Assembly (NCBI RefSeq): GCF_002266465.3
Contig: NZ_CP029427.2
Coordinates: 4,776,501 to 4,840,500, forward strand
Direction: 5' to 3'
DNA: 64,000 nucleotides
DNA from: Bradyrhizobium symbiodeficiens
GTDB lineage: Bacteria > Pseudomonadota > Alphaproteobacteria > Rhizobiales > Xanthobacteraceae
Every line of letters begins with the position of its first letter. Within the stretch, counting starts at the first letter, position 1. The translations under genes and the position numbers were made by a program. Under the pieces are notes generated by a model. It saw only the letters and a list, made by a program, of their open reading frames with translations, had not been told where the DNA came from and ran no database searches. Below are positions 52,720 through 61,777 of this stretch, in pieces.

Positions 52720-53361
52720 TCAGTCCAGCAGCAGCGCCATGCCGGGATCGCCCTTCTGCATCGCGCGCCGGTAGGCCGGGCGGGCACTGACGCGGCCGAG
52801 ATATTTGACCACGTTCGGGCAGCGCGCGAGCTCGTAGGGCTGGAAGTAGCGCATCGTCGTCAGCGAAAATCCCATCATGATGTCGGCGGTGGTGAAGGCC
52901 TTGCCCGCCAGATATTCGGCGTCGCGAAGGCGCGCATCGAGCAGATCGTAGGAGCGATCGAGCCGTCCCTTCATGGCAAGCAGGGTCGGGTTGTCCTTTG
53001 CAAGATCCAACCGATTCAGAATCATCATCCGCCCCATGCCGGGTTGCAACGTGCCATTGGCGAAGTGAAGCCAGTACAGGAACTGCGGGAAGCCGGGGTC
53101 ATTGGGGCCTAGCACCAGGCGGCCGTTGCCGTACTTTGCAATGATGTAGTCGACGATGGCGCCGGACTCCGCGAGCACGAGATCGCCGTCGGTCACGACG
53201 GGCGCCGCCCCGCTCGGGTGCAGCGCCTTGTACTCGGGTGGCGCCAGCATGGTGACGGGATCGCGCGCGTAGCGCTTCAGCTCGTAGGGAAGCCCCAGTT
53301 CCTCGCACAACCAGACAATGCGCTCGGACTGAGACTTGCCGAGATGATGGACGGTGAGCAT
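52720..53361 (-). CDS. Glutathione S-transferase
   Basis: This 213-aa protein has the thioredoxin-fold N-terminal domain (MLTVHHLGKSQSERIVWLCEELG), the SNAIL-like LAESGAIVDYIIAKYG glutathione motif and an all-helical C-terminal domain. It would conjugate or reduce with glutathione. GGAGG precedes the ATG. It is convergent with the cNMP-protein gene (10 bp gap). Confidence 0.9.
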   Translation of the reverse strand: MLTVHHLGKSQSERIVWLCEELGLPYELKRYARDPVTMLAPPEYKALHPSGAAPVVTDGDLVLAESGAIVDYIIAKYGNGRLVLGPNDPGFPQFLYWLHFANGTLQPGMGRMMILNRLDLAKDNPTLLAMKGRLDRSYDLLDARLRDAEYLAGKAFTTADIMMGFSLTTMRYFQPYELARCPNVVKYLGRVSARPAYRRAMQKGDPGMALLLD

Positions 53362-53606
53362 GAGGCCTCCTGCAGCGGTAAGCTGGGCACCTCGTGATGA
53401 CGCATATGGCCCGCCATTGCCAGGGGTGGATTTGGGTCTTGTGCCCGGGCGGCAGCGCAGCGTTTCTTCGACGGTGCGCTGCAGAGCCGGGGTCCACGCG
53501 ACCGGGTTTTTCCCGACCGCAGCGTGTCCAGCCTTCCCCCTCAGCAGTCCCGCCGCAAAATCGCCCTAAAAACCGAATGGTAACCATGACGGGCTAGGGT
53601 AATGAC

Positions 53607-54398
53607 GTGACCAATTCTCCGACGATCCTGGTGTTCGATTCCGGCCTTGGCGGGCTCACGGTGCTCCGCGAAGTTGTGGCCGCGCGTCCGGACGCCCATT
53701 TTGCCTACGTCGCCGACGACGCTTTCTTCCCCTACGGTCATCACAGCGAGGACGAGATCATCGCCCGCGTCGTGCCGTTGATGGGTGAACTGATCGGCAC
53801 GCATGACCCTGATATCGTCGTCATCGCCTGCAACACCGCGTCTACCTTGGTGCTGTCTCACTTGCGAGCCGCTTATTCGGTGCCCTTCGTCGGCACCGTG
53901 CCGGCGATCAAGCCGGCCTGCGCGCAATCGAGGACCCGCCGCGTCTCCGTGCTCGGCACCAAGGGCACGGTGAAGCGCGAATACACCAAGGCCCTGATCC
54001 GCGATTTCGCGCAAGGATGCGAAGTGACGCTGGTCGGCTCGCCCGAGCTCGCGTCGCTGGCTGAAGCTGAGCTCAGCGGTGCTTCCGTCAGCGACGGCGA
54101 CATCCTGGCCGAACTCACCCCCTGCTTCGTCGGCGAAGACGCGACCTCGCGTACCGATACGGTGGTGCTCGCCTGCACACATTATCCGCTGCTGCTCGAC
54201 CGGCTGAAGCGGCTGGCGCCCTGGCCGGTCGACTGGATCGACCCGGCGCCGGCGATCGCCCGCCGCGTCTCGGATCTGCTCGGCCCGCCGACCGATGGCA
54301 TCGCACAGTCCGGCGCCGAGATGATCTTCACCTCGAACCGCGCGCACGGCCTCTCGGCCACGCTGACGCCGTTCTTCGGCGGCCGCGCGCTGGCCTGA
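53607..54398 (+). CDS. murI: Glutamate racemase
   Basis: This 263-aa racemase has VFDSGLGGLTVLREV at the start and the two catalytic cysteines in IACNTAST (Cys75) and LACTHYPLL (about Cys190). It makes D-glutamate for peptidoglycan. It starts with GTG. The 245-bp upstream gap shows nothing that I recognise. Confidence 0.93.
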   Translation: MTNSPTILVFDSGLGGLTVLREVVAARPDAHFAYVADDAFFPYGHHSEDEIIARVVPLMGELIGTHDPDIVVIACNTASTLVLSHLRAAYSVPFVGTVPAIKPACAQSRTRRVSVLGTKGTVKREYTKALIRDFAQGCEVTLVGSPELASLAEAELSGASVSDGDILAELTPCFVGEDATSRTDTVVLACTHYPLLLDRLKRLAPWPVDWIDPAPAIARRVSDLLGPPTDGIAQSGAEMIFTSNRAHGLSATLTPFFGGRALA

Positions 54399-54459
54399 CT
54401 TTGCGCCACGGCGTCGCGCTGCTAGGTTTTGCCGTCGCCACCTCACCGCAGGCCTTTCC

Positions 54460-55233
54460 ATGTCGGTCCAGACCCCGCCACTCAACCGCCTCCGCCAATT
54501 GTGGCGCGAAGGCCGCCCCGCCTTCGGCGCGATCGCGACCATCCCGAGCGTGCAGACGGTGCAGATCATGGCGCGCTCCCTCGACTGGATCATCGTCGAT
54601 CTCGAGCATGGACCGATCGGCCTCACTGAAGCGCACGCGATGATCGCCGCGACCACGGGCACGCCGTGCACGCCCCTGGTGCGGATCGCGGCAAACGAGC
54701 CGTGGCTTGCGAAAGCGCCGATGGACATCGGTGCCTTCGGCATCAACTTTCCGATGATCACCAACCGCGCCGATGCCGAGAAGGCGGTCCGCAGCGTGCG
54801 CTACCCGCCGCGCGGCGACCGGCTCTGGGGACCGTTCCACGCCCCGTTCCGCTGGGGTCAGTCGATGCCGGACTACATGGCGAGCGCCGACGACGAGATG
54901 ATCTGCATGATCACCATCGAGCATGTCGATGCCGTCAACCGCATCGACGAGATCATGGCGACGCCCGGCATTGACGTCGCGGCGATCGGGCCCGGCGATC
55001 TTGCGACGTCCATCAACAAGCGCGGCCAGATGGACGATCCGGAATTGCTCGAATTGGTCGCCCGCGCCGAGGCCGGCATCCTCAGAAGCGGCGTGCCGAT
55101 CGGCGGCGTGGCCCGTACCGCCGACCAGGCCAACGCCCTGGTCGATCGCGGCTACCGCGCCATCGCGCTCGGCTTCGACTGGTCGCTGTTCCAGCGCGGC
55201 ATCATGGCCGCGTTCGAGGGCATCAGGCGCTGA
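54460..55233 (+). CDS. HpcH/HpaI family aldolase
   Basis: This 257-aa TIM-barrel protein has IVDLEHGPIGL, the GAFGINFPMI segment, RYPPRGDRLWGP and the IGPGDLATSI motif of HpaI-type metal-dependent pyruvate aldolases. It splits or joins 2-keto-3-deoxy-type acids with pyruvate. It follows murI with a 61-bp gap and may be in the same transcript. Confidence 0.9.
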   Translation: MSVQTPPLNRLRQLWREGRPAFGAIATIPSVQTVQIMARSLDWIIVDLEHGPIGLTEAHAMIAATTGTPCTPLVRIAANEPWLAKAPMDIGAFGINFPMITNRADAEKAVRSVRYPPRGDRLWGPFHAPFRWGQSMPDYMASADDEMICMITIEHVDAVNRIDEIMATPGIDVAAIGPGDLATSINKRGQMDDPELLELVARAEAGILRSGVPIGGVARTADQANALVDRGYRAIALGFDWSLFQRGIMAAFEGIRR

Positions 55234-55296
55234 GCAGGCCGATGCCACCTTGCCGGGAACTGCCGCCCTGCTAGGGTCGGCACCAGGGAGGAAACA

Positions 55297-55680
55297 ATGC
55301 TCAAAAGGACTTTGCTCGCTCTTGCCTTCACCGGCCTCGCCTTTGCCGCCTTCGCCCAGCAGCCCGGAATAAAGCGCACGCCGCTCCAGAAGGTCGAATT
55401 TCCGGACGGCTACAACACCATCACCGCCGTCGCGGAAGTCCCGGCGGGAGGCTCGGCCGGGCGCCATACCCATCCGGGAATCGAGACCGGCTACGTGCTC
55501 GAAGGCGAGCTCAATCTCCTGATCGACGGTCAGCCGGAGAAAACCCTGAAAGCCGGCGATTCCTACCAGATCCCGGCTGGCGTCGTGCACGACGCCAAGG
55601 CCCATGGCGATAAGGCCATGAAAGTGCTGGGAGTTTACGTGGTCGACAAGACCAAGCCACTGGCGTCGCCGGCTCCCTGA
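55297..55680 (+). CDS. Secreted cupin protein
   Basis: This 127-aa protein has a signal peptide (cut near AFAQQP, about residue 21) and a single small cupin barrel with metal ligands in GRHTHPGIETGYVLEGEL and a later His in IPAGVVHDA. No catalytic role is known. GGAGG precedes the ATG. Confidence 0.85.
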   Translation: MLKRTLLALAFTGLAFAAFAQQPGIKRTPLQKVEFPDGYNTITAVAEVPAGGSAGRHTHPGIETGYVLEGELNLLIDGQPEKTLKAGDSYQIPAGVVHDAKAHGDKAMKVLGVYVVDKTKPLASPAP

Positions 55681-55783
55681 ACGGTCGAACCGCTCAACCC
55701 CTGGCGGGTTGGTTCGTGCTAAGGGAACGGCGAGCGGGAACCCGCTCGCTGCACATTTTTTCATCTCTAGGAACCGAAGACCG

Positions 55784-56551
55784 ATGCGCGGGACGCCCAA
55801 GCCCATTTCGCTGCCGCGCCGCCTGATTTGCGACCTCATGCGCGCGTCGATGGACGTGCCGTTCGTCTCGCTCTCCCGTTCGCTGAATATCCGCCCCCTG
55901 CTCGAGGCACGCGCCAGCGCCGCCGCACCAGCGGGCTGGGCTGCGACCTTCGTCAAGGCCTTCGCCCTGGTTGCCAAAGACGAGCCGATCCTGCGCACGG
56001 TCTACGCCAAATGGCCTTGGCCGACGTTCTACGAATTGCCCCACAGCGTGGCGTCGGTGGCGATCGCCCGGGTCGAGGACGGCGAGGAATGCGTGATGCC
56101 GCAGCGAATCGCGGCCCCCGAGGCCATGGCGCTGGCCGCGGTCGACGCCGAGATCCGGCACGGCAAGACGGCGCCGATCGCTGACGTCCCGATGTTCCGC
56201 AAGATCATGCGGGCAACCCGCCTGCCGCTGCCGCTGCGGCGGCTGTCCTGGGCGATTGGCCTGAATTTCGGCCGCCAGCGTGGCAACTGGTTCGGCAGCT
56301 TTGCGGTGAGCTCGGTGGCCGCCTATGGCGGCGGCGAGCTCCATCCCATTACGCCCGGTCCCTTCATCGTCAGCTACGGCCTGGTCGAGCCCGGTCAGAC
56401 CATCCATGTCGTGATCCGCTGGGACCACCGCGTTACCGATGCAGCGCCGATCGCCCGGGTCCTGACCCGGCTGGAACAAGTCCTGAACACTGAAATCGCT
56501 GCCGAATTGCGCGCGGCGGGCTCGAAGCCGATAAGAGCGGTCGGGACATGA
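55784..56551 (+). CDS. Isolated E2-type acyltransferase domain
   Basis: This 255-aa protein is the catalytic domain of 2-oxoacid dehydrogenase acyltransferases without lipoyl or E3-binding parts. The active-site WDHRVTDAAPIARVL motif near the C terminus carries the catalytic His and Asp. The ATG at 55784 was chosen; no E1 or E3 gene is nearby. It may act as a stand-alone acyltransferase or be a decayed E2. Confidence 0.8.
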   Translation: MRGTPKPISLPRRLICDLMRASMDVPFVSLSRSLNIRPLLEARASAAAPAGWAATFVKAFALVAKDEPILRTVYAKWPWPTFYELPHSVASVAIARVEDGEECVMPQRIAAPEAMALAAVDAEIRHGKTAPIADVPMFRKIMRATRLPLPLRRLSWAIGLNFGRQRGNWFGSFAVSSVAAYGGGELHPITPGPFIVSYGLVEPGQTIHVVIRWDHRVTDAAPIARVLTRLEQVLNTEIAAELRAAGSKPIRAVGT

Positions 56552-56568
56552 TTCCGGGCCCATTCGCA

Positions 56569-56597
56569 TTGACAGAACGGCCCAAACTCCCCTAAAA
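56569..56597 (+). promoter_or_regulatory. Sigma-70-type promoter for rpsD
   Basis: TTGACA at 56569-56574, 17 bp, then CTAAAA at 56592-56597. Transcription would start near 56604, about 146 bp before rpsD. Confidence 0.6.
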
Positions 56598-56606
56598 GCC
56601 GCCTGC

Positions 56607-56630
56607 TCGCGGGCCGATTTCGGCCCGCGA
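56607..56630 (+). promoter_or_regulatory. Leader hairpin upstream of rpsD
   Basis: TCGCGGGCCGA-TT-TCGGCCCGCGA has perfect 11-bp arms. It sits at the very 5' end of the predicted rpsD mRNA. It has no T-run, so it is not a good terminator for the gene before it. It might stabilise the mRNA or take part in S4 control. Confidence 0.5.
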
Positions 56631-56749
56631 AGCGTTTCGCGACCCGTGGTCCACTCCCTTAAGCTTTGGGGATGGGACCTGTCAGTGCCGGGCTAGCCCG
56701 TCACCCAGGAGGGCGCGTTTCCTCAAACCATGTACCTGAAGAGGACGCG

Positions 56750-57367
56750 ATGACTAAGCGCAGTGAGGCGAAGTACAAACTCGATCGCCGTATGGGCCAG
56801 AACATCTGGGGCCGCCCGAAGAGCCCCGTGAATCGCCGCGAGTACGGCCCCGGCCAGCACGGCCAGCGCCGCAAGGGCAAGCTCTCGGACTTCGGCGTGC
56901 AGCTGCGCGCCAAGCAGAAGCTGAAGGGCTACTACGCCAACATTTCCGAACGTCAGTTCCACGGCATCTATGTCGAGGCGAGCCGCCTCAAGGGTGACAC
57001 CGGCGAGAACCTGATCGGCCTGCTGGAGCGTCGTCTCGACGCGGTGGTGTACCGCGCCAAGTTCGTCTCGACGATCTTCGCCGCCCGCCAGTTCATCAAC
57101 CACGGCCACATCAAGGTGAACGGCCGCAAGGTCAACATCTCGAGCTACCAGCTCAAGGTCGGCGACGTGATCGAGGTCAAGGAAGCCTCCAAGCAGCTCG
57201 CCCATGTGCTCGAAGCCAGCCAGCTCCCCGAGCGCGACACCCCCGACTATCTCGAAGTCGACCACGGCAAGATGACCGCGAAGTACGTGCGCATCCCCGG
57301 CCTCTCCGACGTGCCGTTCCCGGTGCAGATGGAGCCGCATCTGGTCGTCGAATTCTATTCGCGCTAA
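56750..57367 (+). CDS. rpsD: 30S ribosomal protein S4
   Basis: This 205-aa protein is S4: NIWGRPKSPVNRREYGPGQHG near the start and the RNA-binding S4 domain with LLERRLDAVVYRAKFVSTIFAARQFINHGHIKVNGRK-like sequence in the middle. It binds 16S rRNA early in 30S assembly and in many bacteria represses its own operon. The ATG at 56750 has GAGGA before it. It stands alone with its own promoter and terminator, as in other alphaproteobacteria. Confidence 0.97.
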   Translation: MTKRSEAKYKLDRRMGQNIWGRPKSPVNRREYGPGQHGQRRKGKLSDFGVQLRAKQKLKGYYANISERQFHGIYVEASRLKGDTGENLIGLLERRLDAVVYRAKFVSTIFAARQFINHGHIKVNGRKVNISSYQLKVGDVIEVKEASKQLAHVLEASQLPERDTPDYLEVDHGKMTAKYVRIPGLSDVPFPVQMEPHLVVEFYSR

Positions 57368-57380
57368 GATCTGAATATCG

Positions 57381-57408
57381 AAAGGCCCCGGTTCGCCGGG
57401 GCCTTTTT
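57381..57408 (+). terminator. Rho-independent terminator after rpsD
   Basis: AAAGGCCCCGG-TTCG-CCGGGGCCTTTTT is a strong stem with a UUCG tetraloop and T-run, 13 bp after the stop. Confidence 0.92.
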
Positions 57409-57455
57409 GCTTAAGAGCCACACTTCAGTGGCCGCAATGCTTTAGGAGCCGTCGC

Positions 57456-58523
57456 ATGCTCTACACCCCTCCCCCGATCGATCCCAAGGCGCCGCCGGTG
57501 CGCATCAATCTGCTCTCGGACACGCAGACCAAGCCGACGGCTGCGATGCGCGAGGCGATGGCACGTGCGGAGGTCGGTGACGAGCAGGTCGGCGACGATC
57601 CGACGGTGAACGCACTGTGCGAGCGAGTCGCCGAGTTGCTTGGCAAGGAAGCAGCGGTCTACATGCCGTCGGGCACGATGTGCAACGTCACCGCGACGCT
57701 GGTGCATTGCCGGCCCGGCGACGAGATTCTCGCCCATGAGACCGCGCACATCATCGCGCGCGAAGGCGGCGCGCATGCCGCGATCGGCGGCTTCCAGGTG
57801 ACGCAGCTCAAAGGCCCCGACGGCCAGTTCACGCCGGAGACGTTCCGGAAAGCCCTGCATCCGCGCACCCGCTACCAGCCGCCGCAGACCGTCGTCAGCG
57901 TCGAGCAGACCGCCAATATCGGCGGCGGCACGATCTGGAAGAAGGCCGCGCTCGACGAGATCGTCGCGATCGCGAAACAACACGACCTCGTCACCCACAT
58001 GGACGGCGCGCGCCTGCTCAACGCGACCGTCGCCAGCGGCATCTCCCCGCGCGACATGACCGCCGGCTGGGATTCAGCCTGGATCGACTTCTCGAAAGGA
58101 CTGGGCGCACCGATCGGCGGCGTGCTCGCAGGCTCGCGCGTCTTCATCGACGCGGTGTGGCAATGGAAGCAGCGCCTCGGCGGCTCGATGCGGCAGGCCG
58201 GCATTTGCGCCGCCGCCTGCATCTACGCGCTCGACCATCACGTCGACCGCCTCGCCGACGATCACGCCAATGCGCGCGCGCTTGCCCGTGGGCTGTCGCA
58301 GATCGCAGGAATCGAGGTGCAGGAGCCCGAGACCAATCTGGTGTTCTTCAAGCCCGACGGCGCGGGCGTTGCCGGCGACAAGATGGTTGCGGCGCTGCGC
58401 CAGCGCGGCGTGACGCTGGCGATGATGGATGGCCGCATCCGCGCCTGCACTCATCTCGACGTCGATGCGGCCCAGGTCGAGGAGACGATCGGGTACGTGC
58501 GCGAGATCGTGCGCGGGGCGTGA
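57456..58523 (+). CDS. ltaE: Threonine aldolase family enzyme
   Basis: This 355-aa PLP enzyme has NLLSDTQTKPTAAMREAMA, GDDPTVNALCERVAELLGKE, and the PLP lysine in DFSKGLGAPIGG (Lys214). It is close to low-specificity L-threonine aldolases, which split threonine to glycine and acetaldehyde. It starts 44 bp downstream of the rpsD terminator. Confidence 0.9.
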   Translation: MLYTPPPIDPKAPPVRINLLSDTQTKPTAAMREAMARAEVGDEQVGDDPTVNALCERVAELLGKEAAVYMPSGTMCNVTATLVHCRPGDEILAHETAHIIAREGGAHAAIGGFQVTQLKGPDGQFTPETFRKALHPRTRYQPPQTVVSVEQTANIGGGTIWKKAALDEIVAIAKQHDLVTHMDGARLLNATVASGISPRDMTAGWDSAWIDFSKGLGAPIGGVLAGSRVFIDAVWQWKQRLGGSMRQAGICAAACIYALDHHVDRLADDHANARALARGLSQIAGIEVQEPETNLVFFKPDGAGVAGDKMVAALRQRGVTLAMMDGRIRACTHLDVDAAQVEETIGYVREIVRGA

Positions 58524-58529
58524 AGTCTC

Positions 58530-58606
58530 GTAGCCCGGGTGAGCGCAGCGACGCCCGGGACTTCACGCGCAGCGACCCCGGATGTCGCTGCGCTCATCCG
58601 GGCTAC
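58530..58606. repeat. REP-like element (GTAGCCCGGGTGAGCG type), copy 2
   Basis: GTAGCCCGGGTGAGCGCAGCG and CGCTCATCCGGGCTAC again form an imperfect hairpin, nearly the same as at 42087-42164. It lies between the convergent threonine aldolase and serine hydrolase genes. Confidence 0.8.
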
Positions 58607-58622
58607 GCAGTCCGCGAAGGAC

Positions 58623-59888
58623 CTACCGCCCCATCGCCTGATAGATCAGCGTCTTCAGCGCCAGCTGGATCCGGCCGCGCTGCGAGGGCGTCTGCACCAT
58701 GAAGATCCCGAACAGATCGTCCTCGGGATCGATGAAGAAGAAGGTGCCGCCGACGCCGTCCCAGCGATATTCGCCGAGCGGCCACGATGTGCCTGACGGC
58801 ACCGAGGTTCGGACGGCGAAGCCGAGGCCGAAGCCGGAGTTCCCGCCCGGATAATAATTCTGGTCGCGCGCGATCTTCGTCTCAGGGCCGATGTGGTCCG
58901 ACGCCATCAGCGCGATGGTCTCGGGCTGGAGATAACGCCGCCCCTCATAGGTGCCGCCGTTCAGCAGCATCTGCGCAAAGCGGGCATAGTCGCTAATCGT
59001 GCCGACCATACCGCCGCCGCCTGATTCCCATGTCACCGGCCGCTTGATGTCGCGAATCTGCGTCGTCGGATTGATGTTGCGGTCCGCTGGCATCGGCTCG
59101 GCGACACGCGGGAATTTGGCGGGATCAGCGACGAAGAACGCCGTTTCGGTCATGCCGAGCGGATCGAGCAGCCGCTCCTTCTCGAACTGCAGCAGCGTCT
59201 TCCCCGAGATCACCTCGACGACACGGCCCAGCACATCGGTAGCGTGGCCATAATCCCACTTCGTGCCGGGTTGTTCGGCGAGCGGCAGCGCGGTGATCTT
59301 TGCGACGAACTCGGCGTTGGTCGAATTTCCGTTGTTGAAGAGACCTGCGTCGGCATAAAGCTTGTTCACCAACTCCCCGCCGTAATAGCCGTACGGCAGC
59401 CCTGCGGTATGGCGCATCAAATCCTTGATCGTGACCGGACGCTCCAGCGGCTCCAGCTCCAGGCTGACCTTGTCGTCCTCGGCCTTCTTCTCGACGCCGA
59501 CCTTCATGCTGGCGAATGCGGGAATGTATTTTGCCACGGGATCGTCGAGCGAAAGCTTGCCCTCCTCGACCAGCATCATCGCCATGACGGAGGTGATCGG
59601 CTTCGACATCGAATAAAGGCGGAAGATCGTGTCCGCGCTCATCGATATCTCTGTCGCGACGTCGCGGACACCGAAATTCTCGTAATAGACCGGCTTGCCG
59701 TGCTGCTGGAGCAGCAGGATGGCGCCGGGGATCTTGCCGGTGGCGACCTCGTTCCGGATGTAATCGGAAACTTTCGCCAGCCCTTCGGGCGAGAAAGTGC
59801 CGACGGCGCGTCCCTCAGAGCCGGCCTTCCCACCGACCATTCCGACCAGAAGCACGAGCGCCGCGATGAACGCGCGGCGCCCGAACAT
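58623..59888 (-). CDS. Serine hydrolase, class C beta-lactamase fold (copy 2 of pair)
   Basis: This 421-aa protein has a signal peptide (about 1-24), the SxxK motif SMSK at 93-96, and the second active-site Tyr in WDYGHATD. It is in the penicillin-binding/beta-lactamase superfamily, with likely esterase or D-peptidase activity rather than true beta-lactamase. It starts 1 bp after the stop of a paralogue with the same layout, so the two arose by tandem duplication and are co-expressed. Confidence 0.88.
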   Translation of the reverse strand: MFGRRAFIAALVLLVGMVGGKAGSEGRAVGTFSPEGLAKVSDYIRNEVATGKIPGAILLLQQHGKPVYYENFGVRDVATEISMSADTIFRLYSMSKPITSVMAMMLVEEGKLSLDDPVAKYIPAFASMKVGVEKKAEDDKVSLELEPLERPVTIKDLMRHTAGLPYGYYGGELVNKLYADAGLFNNGNSTNAEFVAKITALPLAEQPGTKWDYGHATDVLGRVVEVISGKTLLQFEKERLLDPLGMTETAFFVADPAKFPRVAEPMPADRNINPTTQIRDIKRPVTWESGGGGMVGTISDYARFAQMLLNGGTYEGRRYLQPETIALMASDHIGPETKIARDQNYYPGGNSGFGLGFAVRTSVPSGTSWPLGEYRWDGVGGTFFFIDPEDDLFGIFMVQTPSQRGRIQLALKTLIYQAMGR

Positions 59889-59889
59889 G

Positions 59890-61176
59890 TCACTTTTCCA
59901 TGGCTTCATAGACCAGCTGCTTCAATGTCCGCTGCACGCGCTGGCGCTCGCTCGGGGTCTGCTCCAGCAGCACGAAGAACATGTCCTGCTTGGGATCGAT
60001 CACGAAATAGCAGCCGGAGGCGCCGTCCCACTTCAATTCGCCGAGATCACCGGGCGGCGGCGGCTTGGCGTTGCCGGGATCGGTGCGGACGGCGAGCCCG
60101 AGACCGAAGCCGAAACCGTCGCCGGGGAAATAGAAATAGTCGCGATCGACGCCTGAGCCCGGGCCGATCTGATCGGTCGTCATCAGCTTGAATGTCTCGG
60201 GCTTGAGAATCGTCTTGCCGTCGAGACTGCCGCCATTGAGCAGCATCTGCGCGAACCGCTCATAGTCGGCCATGGTCGTCACCATGCCGCCGCTGGCGAA
60301 CTGGATCTTCTTGGCCACCGTCGGATCGTTGATCCGGCCGACCCGGAAATCGCTGTCGTTCGGCACCGGCTGCGCCAGCAGCTTCTGCTTCTCGGGAGCC
60401 GTGACGAAGAAGCCGGTATCGACCATGCCGAGCGGGTCGAGCAGCTTCTCCCGCATGATGTCGATCAGCGGCTTGCCGGCCGCGATCTCCATCACGCGTG
60501 CCAGCACGTCGGTGGAATGGCCGTATTGCCAAAGCGCGCCCGGCTGGTTGTGCAGCGGCAGTTTCGCGATGCGCTCGGCGAACTCGGCGAGGTCGAAATC
60601 ACCGGCATAGATGTTGGCCTCGCGATACGCCTTGCGGACCAGGCTGTCGCCATAGAAACCATAGGTGATGCCCGATGTGTGTGTCATCAGATCGTGCACC
60701 GTCATCGGCCTGTTCGGCGGCACCAGTTCGAGCGACTTGGTGCCGTCCTCCGCCTTTTTCTCGACGCCGACCTTCACGTTGCCGAAGGAGGGGATGTACT
60801 TCGAGACGGGATCATCCAACTTGATCTTGCCGTCCTCGATCAACCGCACCGCGACCACCGACGTGAGCGCCTTGCTCATCGAGAACAGGCGGAAGATGGT
60901 CTTGTCGGTGATCGGTGCCTTGCTGACCACGTCCTGCACGCCGAAGGCTTCGTGGTAGACCGGCTTGCCGTGCTGCTTGATCAGGACAGTCGCACCGGCG
61001 ATCTTGCCGGTCGCGACCTCGTTCTTGAAGAATTCGCTGATCCTGCCGAGCTTGTCCTGATTGAAATGTGCGCCGGCCGGAATCTCGTAGGTGCCCTCGG
61101 CTTTCGCCAGCGACATCGCGCCGAGCGACACCAGCGCGCCGCAGACCAGCGCACGCAGTCCAGACTTTGAAATCAT
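59890..61176 (-). CDS. Serine hydrolase, class C beta-lactamase fold (copy 1 of pair)
   Basis: This 428-aa protein is the paralogue of the next gene on this strand: signal peptide to about 27, SMSK at 99-102 and WQYGHSTD. A GGGGAGGGG site precedes the ATG at 61176. About half of the residues look shared with its twin by eye, so the copies are old enough to have separate roles. Confidence 0.88.
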   Translation of the reverse strand: MISKSGLRALVCGALVSLGAMSLAKAEGTYEIPAGAHFNQDKLGRISEFFKNEVATGKIAGATVLIKQHGKPVYHEAFGVQDVVSKAPITDKTIFRLFSMSKALTSVVAVRLIEDGKIKLDDPVSKYIPSFGNVKVGVEKKAEDGTKSLELVPPNRPMTVHDLMTHTSGITYGFYGDSLVRKAYREANIYAGDFDLAEFAERIAKLPLHNQPGALWQYGHSTDVLARVMEIAAGKPLIDIMREKLLDPLGMVDTGFFVTAPEKQKLLAQPVPNDSDFRVGRINDPTVAKKIQFASGGMVTTMADYERFAQMLLNGGSLDGKTILKPETFKLMTTDQIGPGSGVDRDYFYFPGDGFGFGLGLAVRTDPGNAKPPPPGDLGELKWDGASGCYFVIDPKQDMFFVLLEQTPSERQRVQRTLKQLVYEAMEK

Positions 61177-61222
61177 ATCCCCTCCCCGGAACATCGTCCG
61201 GCGGAGTGTACCGGCCGTATCA

Positions 61223-61768
61223 TCAGGCACAAGGGCCGGGGTGTCGCGCAAGTGCCTCGGCATGGAGTTTGGCGTTCGGCTCGGCGAAACAGCAGAACAC
61301 GACACGGGTCACCGACGGCGCTGCCGAGAGCCCTTCGACCGTCGTGCGCACCGCAATGTCGGCGGCGCGGTCGGCGGGAAAGCGGAAAATGCCGGTCGAA
61401 ATCGCGGGGAATGCCACCGAGGTCAGTCTGTGCTTCCCGCACAGCCCCATCGAACGGCGATAACAGGAGGCGAGCAGATCGTCCTCGCCGAGGGTACCGC
61501 CATTCCAGACCGGCCCGACGGTGTGGATCACATGGGCAGCCCTAAGCCGGTAGCCTTTGGTGATCTTGGCATGGCCCGTCTTGCAGCCGTGGAGCATGCG
61601 GCATTCGGCGACCAGATCGGGCCCGGCGGCCCGATGAATTGCACCGTCCACACCGCCCCCGCCAAGGAGCGACGTGTTCGCGGCGTTGACGATGGCGTCA
61701 ACGCTCAGCGTGGTGATGTCGGCGACGATGACCTCGAGCTCGGCGCCGCCAATCCGGCGCGTCAGCAC
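61223..61768 (-). CDS. Macro-domain protein (ADP-ribose deacetylase-like)
   Basis: This 181-aa protein is a single macro domain: VDAIVNAANTSLLGGGGVDGAIH is split across the ADP-ribose pocket, with VIHTVGPVW and SVAFPAISTGIFRFP. It is of the O-acetyl-ADP-ribose deacetylase (YmdB) type. It starts with GTG 9 bp after the glutaredoxin stop, so both are on one transcript. Confidence 0.88.
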   Translation of the reverse strand: MLTRRIGGAELEVIVADITTLSVDAIVNAANTSLLGGGGVDGAIHRAAGPDLVAECRMLHGCKTGHAKITKGYRLRAAHVIHTVGPVWNGGTLGEDDLLASCYRRSMGLCGKHRLTSVAFPAISTGIFRFPADRAADIAVRTTVEGLSAAPSVTRVVFCCFAEPNAKLHAEALARHPGPCA

Positions 61769-61777
61769 GGTCGCGTA

